Shown here piece after piece: positions 34,985 to 48,649 of a stretch of DNA of 64,000 bases. The position numbers were made by a program, and so were the translations under genes. Position 1 is the stretch's first letter; the number at the start of each line of letters is the position of its first letter. Source of the DNA: Dicaeum eximium (Eukaryota; Chordata; Aves; Passeriformes; Dicaeidae); assembly GCA_013396995.1 (NCBI GenBank), contig VWZP01009174.1, forward strand, positions 187,631-251,630, read 5' to 3'. The notes under the pieces are model-generated. The model did not search any database and was not told the origin of the DNA. It saw only the letters and a list, made by a program, of their open reading frames with translations.

Positions 34985-35578
34985 ATTCAGTCACAAGTGG
35001 TGTTCCCCAGAGCTCAGTATTGGGACCAGCCCTGTTTAATATCTTTATCAACAAACTGGACAAGAGCATTTTTTGAGTGCTGCACAGTCAGTTTGCAGAC
35101 AATGCCAAGCTGGGCAGGAGTGTTGATCTGCTGGAAGATAAGAAGGCTCCACAGAGGAATCTGGACAGACTGGATCAATCAGCCAAGGCCAATTGTACGA
35201 GGGTCAGCAAGGCAAAATACCAGGCAAGGCATGTCCAGAGAAGGGCAACAGACTGGGAAAGTGTCTGGAGCACAAGTTATGAGGAGTGGCTGAGGGAGCT
35301 GGGGTTGTTTAGCCTGGAAAAAAGGAGTTTCAGTAGAGACCTTATCGCTCTCTGTACCTGCCTGAAAGGAAGATGCAATGAGTCCACTTCTCCTCGATAT
35401 CAAGTGACAGGACAAGAGGAATTGGCCTCAATTTGCATCATTGGGAAGTATAGATTGGATATTAGGAAAAATTTCTTCATGAAAAGGGTGATCAAGCATT
35501 GGAACAAGCTGCCCAGGGACACGATTGAAGTATTTAAAAGATGTGTAGATGCATATGGTTTATTGGTGGACTTACGCA
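34985..35578 (+). mobile_element. CR1 LINE fragment, RT to C-terminus
   Basis: The reading begins at RT motif B (VPQSSVLGPALFNIFIN near 34996) and has FADNAKLG near 35095, where the second catalytic Asp of A-D-D is Asn. About 35215 it skips from the palm to the C-terminal part (HVQRRATDWE), an internal deletion. A 152-residue C-terminal part follows. It lacks the usual CR1 3' octamers; the end near 35578 is a truncation. Confidence 0.88.
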
Positions 35579-37345
35579 TTTTTACTTTCCATGTGTAATT
35601 TTAACTCTAAGCACTAGGAGACTTCCTTTCTAACTTCAGTTCCTCCAACTGCATGAGCAAAAATCATGGGCCTGAAGCATGACAGGGTTTTCTGCACTCT
35701 TTCAAACAATAGCTGTGAATTCTCTTTATTATCATGATGTTATGCTCAGAAAAACAAAAATGCAGTTGAGAAGCCAAAATATTCTTCAAGAAGATGGAAT
35801 ATTGAGAAATATTCATGTTTGAACCAGAAGGCATGCAGTTCTTATTACATGGCACAAGTTGTTAATATGCACAGATGAAGGGAGTGATCTTAATCCACTG
35901 ATTCATTCACTTGGGATTAACACCATAGCACATTCAGAATAGAGGTCTTAGCACAGTCACATGATAGTTTAGGAAAGCAAAAATTTTCACCAGAAATTAT
36001 CTCTGTTAGGTGATATATCCACAGCCATAGTCATTCCAACATTTCTTCAACCTCCTTGACAAGAATCACTTTTTATAAGTTGAAATTTCTTGCTCTATCA
36101 TTATACTAATCCTGCCAAGCATGTTTTTTTAATGTCAAGTTCACCTAAGTTAGGTGATCTGTCTCTAAAATTATTTGCCTTTAAATATATTGCACAAAAA
36201 ATAAATACCTCTTCTGCCTTCTGCCTGGTTTTTAGTCAGTTGAAATCTGCAGCTTCTTATTGTAGTTTGTGTTTCCAATCTCTGGATCATTTTCATGGTG
36301 TCCTTTAAACTGTCTCTGTTTGAAATCTGTTTTAAATAACTCAACTATATTGCATGTGAAATAACATAAATTAATAATACAGATTTTAGCCTAAGTCACT
36401 GTCCCTCTTATGACTTGCTGTTTTCCTCTTAAGTGAGTGTTTTGGTAGCCCTTTAAGTTGCCTATTATCGCTTTTTAAAACCATCTAGCAGTCCTGTGGT
36501 CAAATTAAATGGTCTCTTTACTGGCTCACAGTTTTTGACTTCCTGTGAATCTTTTATTGTGTCTACTTCATAATTTAGGTATTTAATGACAAAACCCAAC
36601 ATTCTCTTAATAGAAAGACCACTTTTGCTTTTCTGAAGAGCTCCTTTATTTTTTCAACAATATGTATTTTCCATATGTGAATATTGTTACAAAGAAGTTT
36701 GTATTTTTCTGAAGTTTCAAGCTACACTAAAATTGTACATTGCACTCAGTTTTACACATCAAGATCTTCAACTGTTATATTTTGCAGGTGCCATTGCTAA
36801 ATTTGATTGAGATTGAAAATGTAACAATGTAGCCAGCTACTGAAGGTCAGCTGCAGCTCTGCATTCTTAAACAATATGTCTAAAATACTAATAGCTCTTG
36901 ACTTTATAATTAGGTAAATGAAATAGGTATACATCAGAGTAGTTTTTAAAAAGGAGCTGTGAGCATAGAGCAATTATTTGGTTCCTAATAAAAATGTGTT
37001 TGTGGATTAAATTTTTCCATTTTGGTTTCCAACTGTAGTAATATTAAAATTGTATTATTGAGTGAGGAAATACTGAAGATTGTAAAGCTGTTTATTTTTA
37101 TGAAATGGAATACTTGCAAAGTATTTAATCTGATGGCATATCTGTTGAACCTGAAAGCTGGAAGCTGGTCACTGCCCAGGTAGTTAGAAGATTTCTCCTC
37201 CTGAAAACTTGACAGTGACCAGAAGGACTGGCACCTTTTACAAAAGGTATGAGGCTCTGGCACCAGAAGGACAATCTACTGATGGGGTCAGTGGAAATCC
37301 TTCTGGGATAAAGGGGCCACCTAGGGCAACACTGCCTACCCCCTC
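35579..37345. other. No gene seen
   Basis: AT-rich DNA. The last 80 bases may belong to the CR1 ORF1 fragment that follows. Confidence 0.5.
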
Positions 37346-37730
37346 ATGGTGATCTTCTCTGTTATGAGGAAAAGAAGGGTAGTTATCATAGGTGATCCCC
37401 TTCTGAGGGGAATGGAGAACCTGATATGTAAACTGGACCCAGCTCTCAGCAAAGTCTGTCTCCCAGGGGCTTTGGTAAGGGACATTACTGGAAAATTCTC
37501 CAGTTTAATAGGGCCCTCTGATCCATATTGGTTGTTCAAGTTGGCAGTGATGAGATAACAAGAAGTCCAAGGATAATCAAAGATTTCAAGGCGTTGGGAA
37601 AAATGTTTGAAAGATCAGAAGCACAGGTATTGTTTTTGATTCTTCCTCTAGCAAAGAAGAATATCAAAAGGAACAGGCAGACTCATCAGACCAACACGTC
37701 TAGAAGGCTTAAGTGGGAGTCCTTTTGAAG
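37346..37730 (+). mobile_element. CR1 ORF1 fragment with esterase-like motif
   Basis: The reading RRVVIIGDPLLRG followed by LPGALVRDIT and a PSDPYWLF segment matches the esterase (SGNH hydrolase) part of CR1 ORF1. The catalytic Ser of the G-D-S motif is Pro in this copy. Stops and a frameshift occur from 37556. ORF1 is rarer than ORF2 in genomic CR1 copies because most are cut at the 5' end. Confidence 0.75.
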
Positions 37731-37982
37731 TATGACTCAGTTCCATACTTTATTTTGTGTTATAATTTTTTAATTGACCTGAAGTTTATCAGGATTGCTC
37801 TAAAACCTGGTATTTGTGAGAACAGCTGTTTTGATCACAGCAGTTACTTCTGTAGGTAGGTTGAACTTTTTCTTTTGGGCTTCTAAGTCAGATGCTATTG
37901 CTAATTGAAGGGGTGCTGTTACCAGGCACAGTTTTAAACACTGGTGACTTAGAGATCCTGGAAGGGAGAAGATGTGAGCCAT

Positions 37983-38079
37983 GATGTGGCACTTGGCAAT
38001 ATGGTTTAGTGGACATGATGGCATATTAAGTCAAACATTGGTCTTGATGATCTTTTCCAGTCCTCTATGATTCTATGAC
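37983..38079 (+). mobile_element. CR1 LINE 3' end
   Basis: Short 3' terminal piece (GATGTGGCACTTGGCAATAT onward) ending in CTATGATTCTATGA. It is separated from the ORF1 piece by about 250 bases of non-CR1-like DNA, so it may be a separate insertion or the far end of one deleted element. Confidence 0.85.
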
Positions 38080-39684
38080 ATTAGTTGTGGATATTTTTAG
38101 AAGACAACAGTGTCTAAATATCACACTTCTAAAAAAACTCTCAGACTTGCTGTACAGTTTTTTGTCTCATTGGTAACATAATCTTTTGTTAACATCATAA
38201 TTTCCCCTAGTTTTATTTATTTATTCAGGCACATGATGGCAGCAAAGTACTGAAGAGCCCACTTGCCTCCTCAACCATCAAAGAGCACAATAACTGACTA
38301 CAGCAAGAATTTAGTCTAACCAGAATGGCAGCCACAGATAAACTGCATTAAATGTAGGCACATATAATAATGATGCTTAAGGAATAAAATGTATCTCTGT
38401 GCATGTTCATTTGTGAATATTTCCTTGCTGCCTTATTTTCTACAAAACACATAGTTCAGTGTTAGGTGTCAGCATGGGTTAGAAATGTCAGTTCAATGTG
38501 CAGAGTAAAACTTTTCTTTTTAGTATGTCACATATTCATCACTCTCAAATGAGACTGAAATCCAGTACAGTTATTTTTGTTCTGCTAAAAGCTAGGGTAG
38601 ATCAAATTGTGATTGAAAAATTGCCCAAAAATATGGAGTAGAGATATCTTACTGCCATTCTTCAGCCTATGTACATGAAGAAGTTTTACATAATGTAACT
38701 GTAATACCCATAAATAGAAATGCATAAACCAGATATGCATTAAAAAATATTCCTGGAGAGAAGAAAAGAGAAATGCAATGGAAGAAAATAAAGGGATTAA
38801 TAGAGTAATTTATCTGATGGCTTTGTATATTTTATCCTCTCCTTTGTCTACTCAAAAGATATCTGGATCTATCCATCTATCTATCTACACATGTGTGTGT
38901 GGATATGGGTATATCATCTATATCTATATGCCTTCAGCAAGGGTCACAGAAGCATAAAGTGAATTACATCAGAGCTACAAGTTTGCTCTGAAATGTTAAA
39001 TTTCTAAATACAGAATTTTTGAGTTCATTCCATGAAGAACATTGGGGTTGATTAAAACAGCTTCAATGTCACAAATGAAAAATGCAACTACTACAACTAG
39101 AAGTTTCTGCATGTAATTCTGACTCATCTCACTTAATATTTTGTTAATAACCTTTGTCATTGACAATGCTATATGAGTAAAATGATTGAAATGACATTTT
39201 TTACTGCATTTACACATTCCATTTGTCTCTTCCAAATGGCATATTTATGACCAATGAAGTAGGAGAAAATAATTGTTTCTTGCGATAGGTTCACATAACA
39301 CTTACTGAACAAATTATTTCAGCTACGTATTTTTAACAAGACTGAAATTTTTTCTGTGACTTAGCAATTTTTTGATATTACAGGAAAATTGCTAAAACAT
39401 CATAGGGAATGCTATTTCCACTATTTTGAACTTCACAAAGAAGCTCATAGAAATTTGTGTGTCAGTAGGAGCAAGCAAGGCTGCTGATTGTCTGAGATGT
39501 GAGTCTGAGCAGTGTTAGTTGAGTGAATGAAAATTATGACAGTGCAGATGTGACTCCTTGTTATGTGGACAAAATAGTATTTTGCATCACCCAGTTAGCT
39601 AATTTCCCATTATATACATGCTTTATTACATAATTGCTCATTCGCTATGTTTTAAAGTCCATATAAGATATCTGAAGGTGGTGA
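38080..39684. other. No gene seen; one microsatellite
   Basis: AT-rich. Contains the TCTA/TG microsatellite at 38867-38932. No coding feature recognised. Confidence 0.55.
38867..38932. repeat. TCTA/GTGT compound microsatellite
   Basis: Imperfect (TCTA) units, then ACACATGTGTGTGTG, then TATATC/TATCTA units. Confidence 0.85.
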
Positions 39685-39828
39685 GCCACTGACACATGTT
39701 GCCCAAATAAATTGTGGATGCCCCATCCCTGGAAGTGTTCAATGCCAGCTTGGATGGGACCCTGGGGGACTGGAATTAGGTGATCTTTAAGATCCTTTAT
39801 ATCTAAAACCCTTCTATGATTCTATGAT
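39685..39828 (+). mobile_element. CR1 LINE 3' end
   Basis: Contains the CATCCCTGGAAGTGTTCAA block and ends CTTCTATGATTCTATGAT, the CR1 terminal repeat. About 145 bp. Confidence 0.85.
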
Positions 39829-40918
39829 ATTTATCTTAATTTTATGTAGATTAAAGGGGAATATTCATGTGTAGAATACAAATTGCACTTAACCCTTTTG
39901 AAAAGTGTGCAGAAAACATCCATATTTTCATGTCAGTGTAAGAGAACAGTCTGACATATAGACAATCTCAATCTCTAGATATTAAATTTAAATATAGGAG
40001 TTATTAATTTACATATCTCTCTTCCTTAAAGATTTTTTTTTCACAGTATTATTTTTTGTGTCTTTAGGAGACAGCTAGTATCGCTTTGGGGCAACGTAGT
40101 AACTATTTCTGCAGATCCCTGATCAGCTCAAGTAATTTAAAATTGTTGCTGGCATAATCTTAGAATTATTATTACAGAAGCCTACTCTGACTCAGCAGTT
40201 GTTCTATGTGCACAGATAAATGGTAAGTCAAAATAGACAAGTCTGATAGGGGTCAATGCCTCGAATGAATTTCCACTTGCCTTATTTATCAGTATCAGAT
40301 AGATATGTTTCTTACTATGAAGCATCTTTTGCTTTTAGGAACTAGTCTTTATATTCTGCTTTTCCTGAATTACTTAGAGGTAAAGTAAAGAATTCATATT
40401 CTCAGTAGATAAGAATTAGAGAGGCTGCTCTTTTACTAGTGATTAAGATTAAACATGCCTTTTTTCTGATCATAGTTGGGTCATAGAGAATTATAAGGAA
40501 TTATAATTTGTATATGGCAATTTTTCAGTTTCTTAATTTCAAAAAGTTTATGTTATAAAGTATAAAATAACCCCCCATTTCTTATCCCTTCTGTTGATCT
40601 TTTAAATGCTTCCTGTTAGAACATCTGTGGAAAGGGTGGCTGTCTGTAGAAGTAGTACAAGGCAAAAGAGTAAAGAAATGAATGCAAATGACTCTGCCAC
40701 CTACTGTTTTGTGAGTTATACAAATTATCAGTTTGGAAGATTAGTTTTCAAATGAAAAAGGACACAGGGATTTTTCTTAATATTTCAGCTACCTTTGGAC
40801 TATGATCTGTGCTGCCTCAAGTTCTTTATTCCCAAGTTTGAAATCTAAGAGTGAGAGAAGAATAGCCCATCTTAACATCCCTTGTCTATCCCATGGTGGC
40901 AGCTGGTTGTGTTCAAAG
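39829..40918. other. No gene seen
   Basis: AT-rich spacer, nothing recognised. Confidence 0.5.
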
Positions 40919-41085
40919 ATGAATCAATGTCCCAATGTTCAAGTGGAAACTGGTAGCAAGTGGTGTCTCTCATGGATCTGTGGTTGGACCATGACTATTT
41001 AATATCTTCATCAGTGACACAGTCAGTGGATGTGAGTGCTTCTAAGCTCATCATGTTAAGTTTCATGAATGCATCTGCCCCATCA
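40919..41085 (+). mobile_element. CR1 LINE fragment, RT motif B region
   Basis: AGTGGTGTCTCTCATGGATC, then TTTAATATCTTCATCAGTGA, correspond to the RT motif B region also seen at 34996. Only about 165 bp; strongly diverged at both ends. Confidence 0.75.
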
Positions 41086-43879
41086 AATCTCAATTATAAA
41101 AATACTGCTGGTATCAGAAGATTTTCACCAAATATAATCTACTATCTTTTATCAAGTCTGAATCCTCATGTTAGAAAATAATAAAATTTTATAATTTACC
41201 CTTCTTGGTTAATTTTATAGTATTTTTAAGCAGCAAGAATATTTTCAATTTAAAGGTTAAAGTTAGAGGGTTTTTAGTCTTTTTCTATTTCCCCTCACCC
41301 AAGGGAAGATTCTGTATGGATTTCAATTGCATGCCTTTTGTGCTCCTAGTCTGCAGTAATGGAAGCCTCAACTCTGTTCAGTAGAAAGCTTGTAAATTAA
41401 AAAAATGGCAATCTGAATGAACTACTTTGAATCAAGGTGACAGAGCTGTGAGCACAGACTTGTTAGTGAGTTCTGCAGCCAGAAGAACTTTATTTTGTGG
41501 TAGTAGTATATATACTACTTTTTCGGTGATTTCCACTTTGATAATGACATCTAGTTTTGTGTTCAGTCTTTTGCCTCTTGTTCTGGCCAATCTTCCAAGA
41601 AGCATTGTTATATATTGCATTTTTTCCCAGCACTAAGGAGTTCAGTTTATGTTCACATTTGTGTCTCCAATACTAATCTTTTTTATAACCTTCAATTTAT
41701 TCAGTTCTCAAAATTCTATCCTGTTTTCAACAGCAGTTTTTTTTTAAAATCCCAGATGCCTTTAATTTATGAGCTTTGTAATCTGAGCCTGTAAATTTTC
41801 CTGTTGAAGATTAAACTCTTTGGGCTTTAAATCAAACCTTCTTTCAATTAATTATTCAATCATTGGCTCAAATGTTCTGTCTTTAGAATTAAATTTTCAA
41901 TATAAATTTTCCAACTCACTTTCCTCCAGTAAGTTGACATTTGGCAAACAATCCACTTGTGAAACTATATATACAATCTCTTTTCTAACCTGCTGTGTCT
42001 TAATAGGTCATTTCAGTTCTGAATAATTCTCTCCTTCTTTTGCAACTTATTTTTCCTTGTTCTAGCTCTGTGTTTTAATTGAAAGGATAAAAATTCATTG
42101 TGTGATTTTATATCAGCTACTGGGATGCATTCTAAAATCAGAAGCAGTGAGACAACAGCTAGCTTTGAAGGAAATGATAAATGCATTCCCCTACATGACT
42201 AAAAAATTGAGGACTTGGCTTAAAGAGCGGCTTTAGCCTCAAGTGGAACATTAAAATTTTTTTAAAAAGTTATTTGATAGTTGTGGCTCAGCATTTCTGA
42301 CTTAATTTTCTTCCTTCCAATTTCATGCATGGAATGTAAAGTATAGATTATTTAATAGTATTCTTTAGAAAAGTCCTTATTTTACACAAGAAGCTTTTTT
42401 AATCACAAGCATTATAGCATTTTATGAATCACATACCTATTCACAAATCCATTTATTTATGGACTGTGCAGCTCAATTGACCTATGATGATGCTGATAAA
42501 CCCTAATCCCTTATTTCCTCTGATTAAGCTTGGATGATGTAAACATCTGTTGACACATTCAGTGACCTGTCAGAATTGGCCTGACTCCCAGAAAGTCCCC
42601 TTAACCCCTTCCTGTAATAGCTTTGTATCCTGTGATTTTACTGGAATAGGAATCATAAAAGGAGCTCAGAAGTACTCAGTTAATATGTGCGAAATCGTAA
42701 GTATTGCCCAAATTGACATCACCACTCATTCTTTCAAAGCACAGATTCATGTATAAAACATAAATATTATTTTATTTCCAAATCAAAGGGGGGTATTTTA
42801 AGCCCAAGCTCAAAAGTCAGCTTGTACAGAAAAAAAAGAAGTTCTTTTTGATGTTACAGTGTGTTGTCTGTGTTAGTTCTTACCTGTTCTGGCTGGATAT
42901 GCACTTGCAGCTGGTATTTAGAACCAAATATTGGCAGACATAAAATCTTTCAGACAGACAGCTGTATCCTGCATTTAAAGATGCTGACTGGGGGATAACC
43001 TTATGTACTGTAGAATTCTAATGCATTAGCATTTTGTACTTCATCCTATATTAAAACACAAAGGAATGGCAGTTTGATGTGATATTTTTTGTCATTTCCC
43101 ACACTTGCAATGTCATTTCTGCCCAGTTGCTTAGTCCAACACATGGCAGAAAAGATGATACAGGATATGGTCCTTTGATAGCTATCTTCTGTCCCCTCAG
43201 TAACTGTTGAAACCACTGGCTAACTTCTATCAGCTGAAGAGGACAATGAGCTCATAGGCACAGCAGCTGTTAAGGGAGAGACACTCTCCAAATGCCCTTA
43301 CTGAAAAGCAGATTAAATTGAAATGGGTGATTTTCATCAGGCTTTATGATTCCAAGAAGCATGGTTGGCTCATGTGTGTCAACTGGCAATCAGGCAAAAA
43401 GCATGCTGCCTCTTTGCCCTGTCAAAAAAATTGCATGTTTTAGACAAAGTCTAAGGAATATATTAGGTACTGACAAGTCTTCTGGTAGTGAGTTACAGAG
43501 AACAGCAAAGTTTTGCATTTAGGAACAGTATCTTAAGGAAACTAGAATTTTAAATAAAAGGAGCTGTAAATTAAACTAGCTTCATAACTGAAACATAACA
43601 ATATTTTATTATCCAATATTGGAATCCTTGGGGGTTTGTATTGAAATGAACAGTATGTCAAGTTGTAGCTACCTAGCTCTAAGCAGCAGCCCTCTCATTT
43701 TTGGATTCTGAACTGCTTCAAAAAAAAGATGTTTTTTCCTTCATATAAGATTCCTTTCTTGTCTGTATTGATAATAATAGGAATTTAAATAATGAAAAGA
43801 AAGCTTTGAAATTCAAAACCTTATCCTGAATATTTGATTAGCTTTGTGGACAAAGAGATGGACAGATTAAGGATAGGTG
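41086..43879. other. About 2.8 kb without a recognised gene
   Basis: AT-rich; no exon, RNA gene or repeat family recognised. Confidence 0.55.
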
Positions 43880-44105
43880 AGTGTGGATATTTTCACTCTC
43901 TGGTAACAGAGACACACAGCTTCTCCCCGGCTCGGCCTGGGAAAGTTCAGAGAAAGAATAAAAACATTATTACCTTATCCCCTGCACCTGGTGTTGTGAG
44001 GGATGTTTACAAGTAGGTGTTGTTCTCTTCTTGAACAATAGTGCGAGAGGAGTCTCCTAAATATCAATCAGGTCTTAGGTTCACTGTGCTCCCTTAGTTA
44101 GTTCA
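43880..44105 (+). mobile_element. LTR U3 fragment, family of 17181-17480
   Basis: TTCAGAGAAAGAATAAAAAC, GATGTTTACAAGTAGGTGTT and CAATCAGGTC align in order with the U3 of the LTR at 17480-17181 (reverse strand). The TATA and R regions are absent, so it is truncated on the right. Confidence 0.65.
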
Positions 44106-45399
44106 TGAGTTCCTATTTTATTTCTTTTTTGTTTCTTTGTTTCTTTTATTTTTTAATTGCTGGTGTAAATGGGAAAATATTCTATATGTAATCATACTTT
44201 TAGATGTTCCAAAATCACCTCTCTAGCCTTGGACTGTTACTATATTTCTGTATTGATTTTGAGAAGGCCACAGACTTCAAAGTGAAACACTACAATTACT
44301 GATGTTAATGTAGCATTTATGCTGTAACATCTTTTTTGTTGTGACATTGATTAAATTTAAAATACAGCTATTTCAGAGTAAACATAAAGAAAAAATAATT
44401 CATTTACTGCCCTTGATTTCACAACCACAGAACTTTATAAGATCTAAACAATCAAATATCACACACCTGTTCAGGAATCCCTACACTAACCCCCTGTAGA
44501 AGTATCATGCACATACATTCAGCAGAATGCTTCCTTTCAGGTCTATCTAGAATCAAATATCTTTTCTACAATATTGCAATAACTATTAGTTACTGCTTTG
44601 TGATAACTAAACTCCATCTAGCACTATTATATTTGAATGAATTAACTGGATTTTTTCTTCTCCTTCATCAAGCACTAAAATTAGAACAAAGCTAATTTCT
44701 TTACTGTGGGTGTTTGCCTTACAATGATAGGAAAGTCTTGCACTTGTGTACAGTTACTTGTTACTCACACATTGTACCTTGTCATATTAGAGGCTTTCTT
44801 TGTTACAGAAGTACTTATTTTTAAAAAACAACAGAACAAAATAATTCATCATCTGGAAGCTAGAACATTAAAGTTGGAATGCACTTGAACTGCCCTACAT
44901 ATTAAAACATATGAAAGGGCAATAAGAAAGTAATTGCAATCGGAAACAGATAAAATTGAAATGAATGATATTCATTAGCTGGAGGTTTTCAGTACTTGCT
45001 GGGCCATGTTATCTCAAAACTAAAGCACCCTTCACTCCTTGAAGTTTCTATCCCTATGGTCCCCTTAAGTTATGGAAGTGTTATCCAGATTTTCAACAGG
45101 AAAAACATGGACATTCCAATGCTTGGGTTGGTATTAAAAAATTCTAATATCTTTCTGCTTAAATCTGTGGTTTACATACTTGTTTGCTATACATATTGTA
45201 TGAACAGAGTGGTCAGAAACAAATCTCAAGAAACTGTCAGCTTTTCAAACCACTTTATTTTGAGTTGGCTTTTGCTAAAATGGAGATTGCCATTCCTGTA
45301 TCTTTTTCCTACTTCTGCTTAAAAAACAACCAACATGCTTCTAGGGAGAGAAATAAAAACAATTTTTCCATTTGACAGCTATAGGCAAGAACTTAAACT

Positions 45400-45495
45400 T
45401 GTGGGGTTTTTCGTGGTTTTGTTTGTTTTGGGTGGTCCGTTTTTTTTGGTTTGGGTTTTTTTTTTTGTGTTGTTTTGGGTTTGGGCTTTTTTGAT
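45400..45495. repeat. G/T-rich low-complexity tract
   Basis: About 95 bases almost without A or C on the plus strand, irregular GGTTTT/GTTTT units. Confidence 0.85.
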
Positions 45496-46241
45496 TTGTT
45501 TAATATTCTTATTCTTATTAATTATTCTTAATGTTTCAGGTACCAGAATATAAGCCCGGAGCAAGAATTTAGTTCAGTACCAATTAGATATTCTCATTTT
45601 TGCCTCATTAATGCTGTTGGCAAGAAAAGGAATCACAATTCTATAGGAAAAGGAAGTAATAGAAGTAGCCAAAAGAAGCAAAAAAAGCAGTACTTGATGT
45701 TTGGAGGGAAACAGCAGTACTTGATGTTTTGGCTTATTAGATTTTTTAAGCTGATATATCTGTTCTTGTAAAGGTATGGTAGACTTGAGTCCTTGTCTAA
45801 TCATTAATCTGTAGTAGAACTAGCTATTGCTGTTCTCTGGAAGGAAAACCATTTCTAATTAATGACTAAGAGTGGAGCATTATAACATTTTGAGTAGATC
45901 CTGACTTGAAGCAAATGGCAAAAAATGAGGCAAAGGAAGGAACAGTAAAGGGAGGTGATTCATTTATACTGAAGCTGGAAAATACTGAAAATCCATTAAT
46001 GTAAACCAGAGTTTGTGATGAGCTGGAAGGGAATACTCTGTGGAAAGAGGAATCTTTGGCTGTCAAACAATGGTTCACAGAATCGTGAAACAGAGAATAT
46101 TGCTTGAAAATACAGTAAGGTTTCTTTGAGCATCTGAAAGATTTTTGGACCAAAGAAACATCAAAAGAAGTAAGAGTGATCCAAAAAAAGCCAAAGATTC
46201 TGTGCCTGTTTTTTCTCTCTATAAGAAACAACAAGAAAAAG

Positions 46242-46260
46242 AACAACAACAACAACAACA
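46242..46260. repeat. (AAC)n repeat
   Basis: Six AAC units plus one base. Confidence 0.9.
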
Positions 46261-47570
46261 TTAGAGTTGGAAAACATCTTCTATCCAGATATAAACAAAG
46301 TCTGGACTGATCTATTTAGTGCAAGTTACACAAAAAGGATTTTGAGCTTCATCGAGTTCCAAAACTTGTTGGTGCTGTATGACAGCTGTATCAGAATTAT
46401 GCTATCAGGAAATAATTTTTCTGCTGACTAGTGCTGTGTAATTAGATTGAAAGGTTTTTTGCAGATAATGTTAATATTTAAAGTGTTTAACCTTAAAGAG
46501 GGCAAAACATAAGAGAATACAGAGTAAAAAATCCCCAGTTATTCTGGGAAGCAAGATAGAGATCTTCATGTGTCATCACAAATTTTTATTCAGTCTTTCT
46601 AAGGTAAATATCCTCCACTAACTAAAAAGTGTTTTCTCAAATAAGCTAGCCAGGTAGTAACTGATAGGAAGTGCATGAGAGTAGGTTTGCTGTACTTCAC
46701 TGCAAATATATACAAGTAGTAGATACCTCACTATAATCCTCTTGATGCTAAATGTGTCTTTTCTCTTCAAATACTGAAAATGTCATAAACTGTAATCAGA
46801 TATTCATGTACTCAATCCCAAGCACATCTGTTGCTTGGTGACTTCAGGACCACAAAGTAAGGAACACATAGGAAAAGTTAGATTTGTTTGTGTTAGTAGA
46901 TTTGTTGTGTTAATGGGGCAGCAAGTCCAGAGGAATATTGCTTTTGGTGTTAGCTTTTGGGCATGTATAATGATCTTAAATTAAGAATGAAAAAGAAACC
47001 ATCATGTTTTTAGTAAGATGTTGAAGTTAGTCAGTAGTGAAGCAAGGCAAACTTGTTTTAATTATTCATATGTATAGCCGGTTACACACATCCCTTGAGT
47101 ATTTCCAGACATGCTTCCTAATCATTGGGAAACTTATGGAACTGTCTCTTGCTAACTACACTTCAAACACAATGCTTCAAAAATTAATATTCAATTAAGG
47201 TTTTACTTTAGAGACAAGCTTGCTTCCTAGTTAATTATTCTTAGCTCATAAAAATTGTGCTGACAAGTGGTTGAGTCATATCTTTTATGATCTTGCCAAA
47301 AGCCACACAGCAAGCACAGGAAAGGTTGATGTAAAGTGAAACCATGTGCACTAACTCCACAATTAGATAATTATCCAGATCAGTATTGGTATGAATGTGC
47401 CTTGTGAAGCAGTAGATGTCACACTGTGAAAGGGTCTGCTATGCTCTTGAAAGCAAAATCAAAGTCCCCCAGTGCTGCTATGGTGGCATTACCAATATCA
47501 TCTAGTCAGTTATAATCTCCAGAAACTTGGATTTCTGTAAGAGCATTAAAATTTCTTAACAGCACTAGAG

Positions 47571-47587
47571 AAAAAAAAAAAAAAAAA
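47571..47587 (+). repeat. A17 homopolymer
   Basis: Seventeen A in a row; no LINE body is recognisable next to it. Confidence 0.9.
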
Positions 47588-48649
47588 GACTGTAAAGTAC
47601 ACCACACATAGGCTGTAAGTCTGAAGAAGACCTCAGCAATGTTAATGCTTATTGTTGTGGAGCATGACTAGAAGAGGTCAGCTTGTGAGTGGCATCTGTA
47701 TTGTGTTCTCAACTACAGGAATGGAAGTCTATTGCTCACAAGTAAAGTGAGTGTGGTAAATGGATACAGTTATTCTAGTTGACTTCACCCTTTTTTCTGT
47801 GCATCTGAGGAGATGTAGCTTTCCCCATGAGATCCACAAAATTCTAATAATCTCTGCTGCCTCAACTTTTATCTCTCTTGATTAGGCAGTTGATAACTGT
47901 ATGTAATGAATATAGTACAGAGTTTAGACTAGAATGGGAAAATACACATCCAAACCTACAGCATTATTCTGGGTTTTATGGCATAGCAAAATGAGTTGAA
48001 GGGATGTCTTTTTAATAAATGCTGATACACAGTATCTTCTTGATAAGAGAATCATACAAATCTGCCCCATACTAATCCCACTAGTTCCTCCAACAATAAA
48101 ATTACTTTTGTCCAGAGGAAGTAATCAGCTTGTCATGTTTCTAATTACTAATACTTGCCTTCCATTTGACAGATCTCAACTTCCTTTCCTTTCAAATTCT
48201 CCAATCGAACTTTGTATCATAGAGAAATTGTTCCGTATTTCACTTGATATTATTTCACTTTGATGTTAGAAGTTTCTCTTTGAAAACAGATATATTTTGG
48301 GTTTCTTTCCAGTTACTGCAGAATCCATAACAGATAAGAATGTATGTGACTTTTAGCTTTTACAGTTCCTTATGATGGATGACCTACCTGTGTGAATTTG
48401 TATCAATATGAGTTTTTTAGAGGGATGAGCTGTTAAATGACTTTGTATTCTTTCTACACCAATAAAATGCCTGTTTTCACAAAAATAACTTATATATGCA
48501 TTTATAAATGCATGTAATGGATTTTCCAAGCACTCTAAATTCAACTTGCTCACAAGAAAGCTAAGGTAACCTGAGGAAGACATTGATTGCTCTTTATTAT
48601 TGACCAGTCAGCCAAGATGAAGAGGCAGATAAAGTATGCTATAAGCACC

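Larger units (their letters stand above)
44106..48649. other. About 4.5 kb without a recognised gene
   Basis: AT-rich. Holds a G/T-rich tract (45400-45495), an (AAC)n repeat (46242-46260) and an A17 run (47571-47587). Confidence 0.55.

Noticed and set aside
45335..45553. Membrane-protein-like ORF rich in Phe, Val and Leu
   Set aside because: It is a translation of a G/T-rich low-complexity tract.
47571..47587. Poly(A) tail of a retrocopy
   Set aside because: No CR1, SINE or mRNA-like sequence is recognisable upstream and no target duplication is seen.
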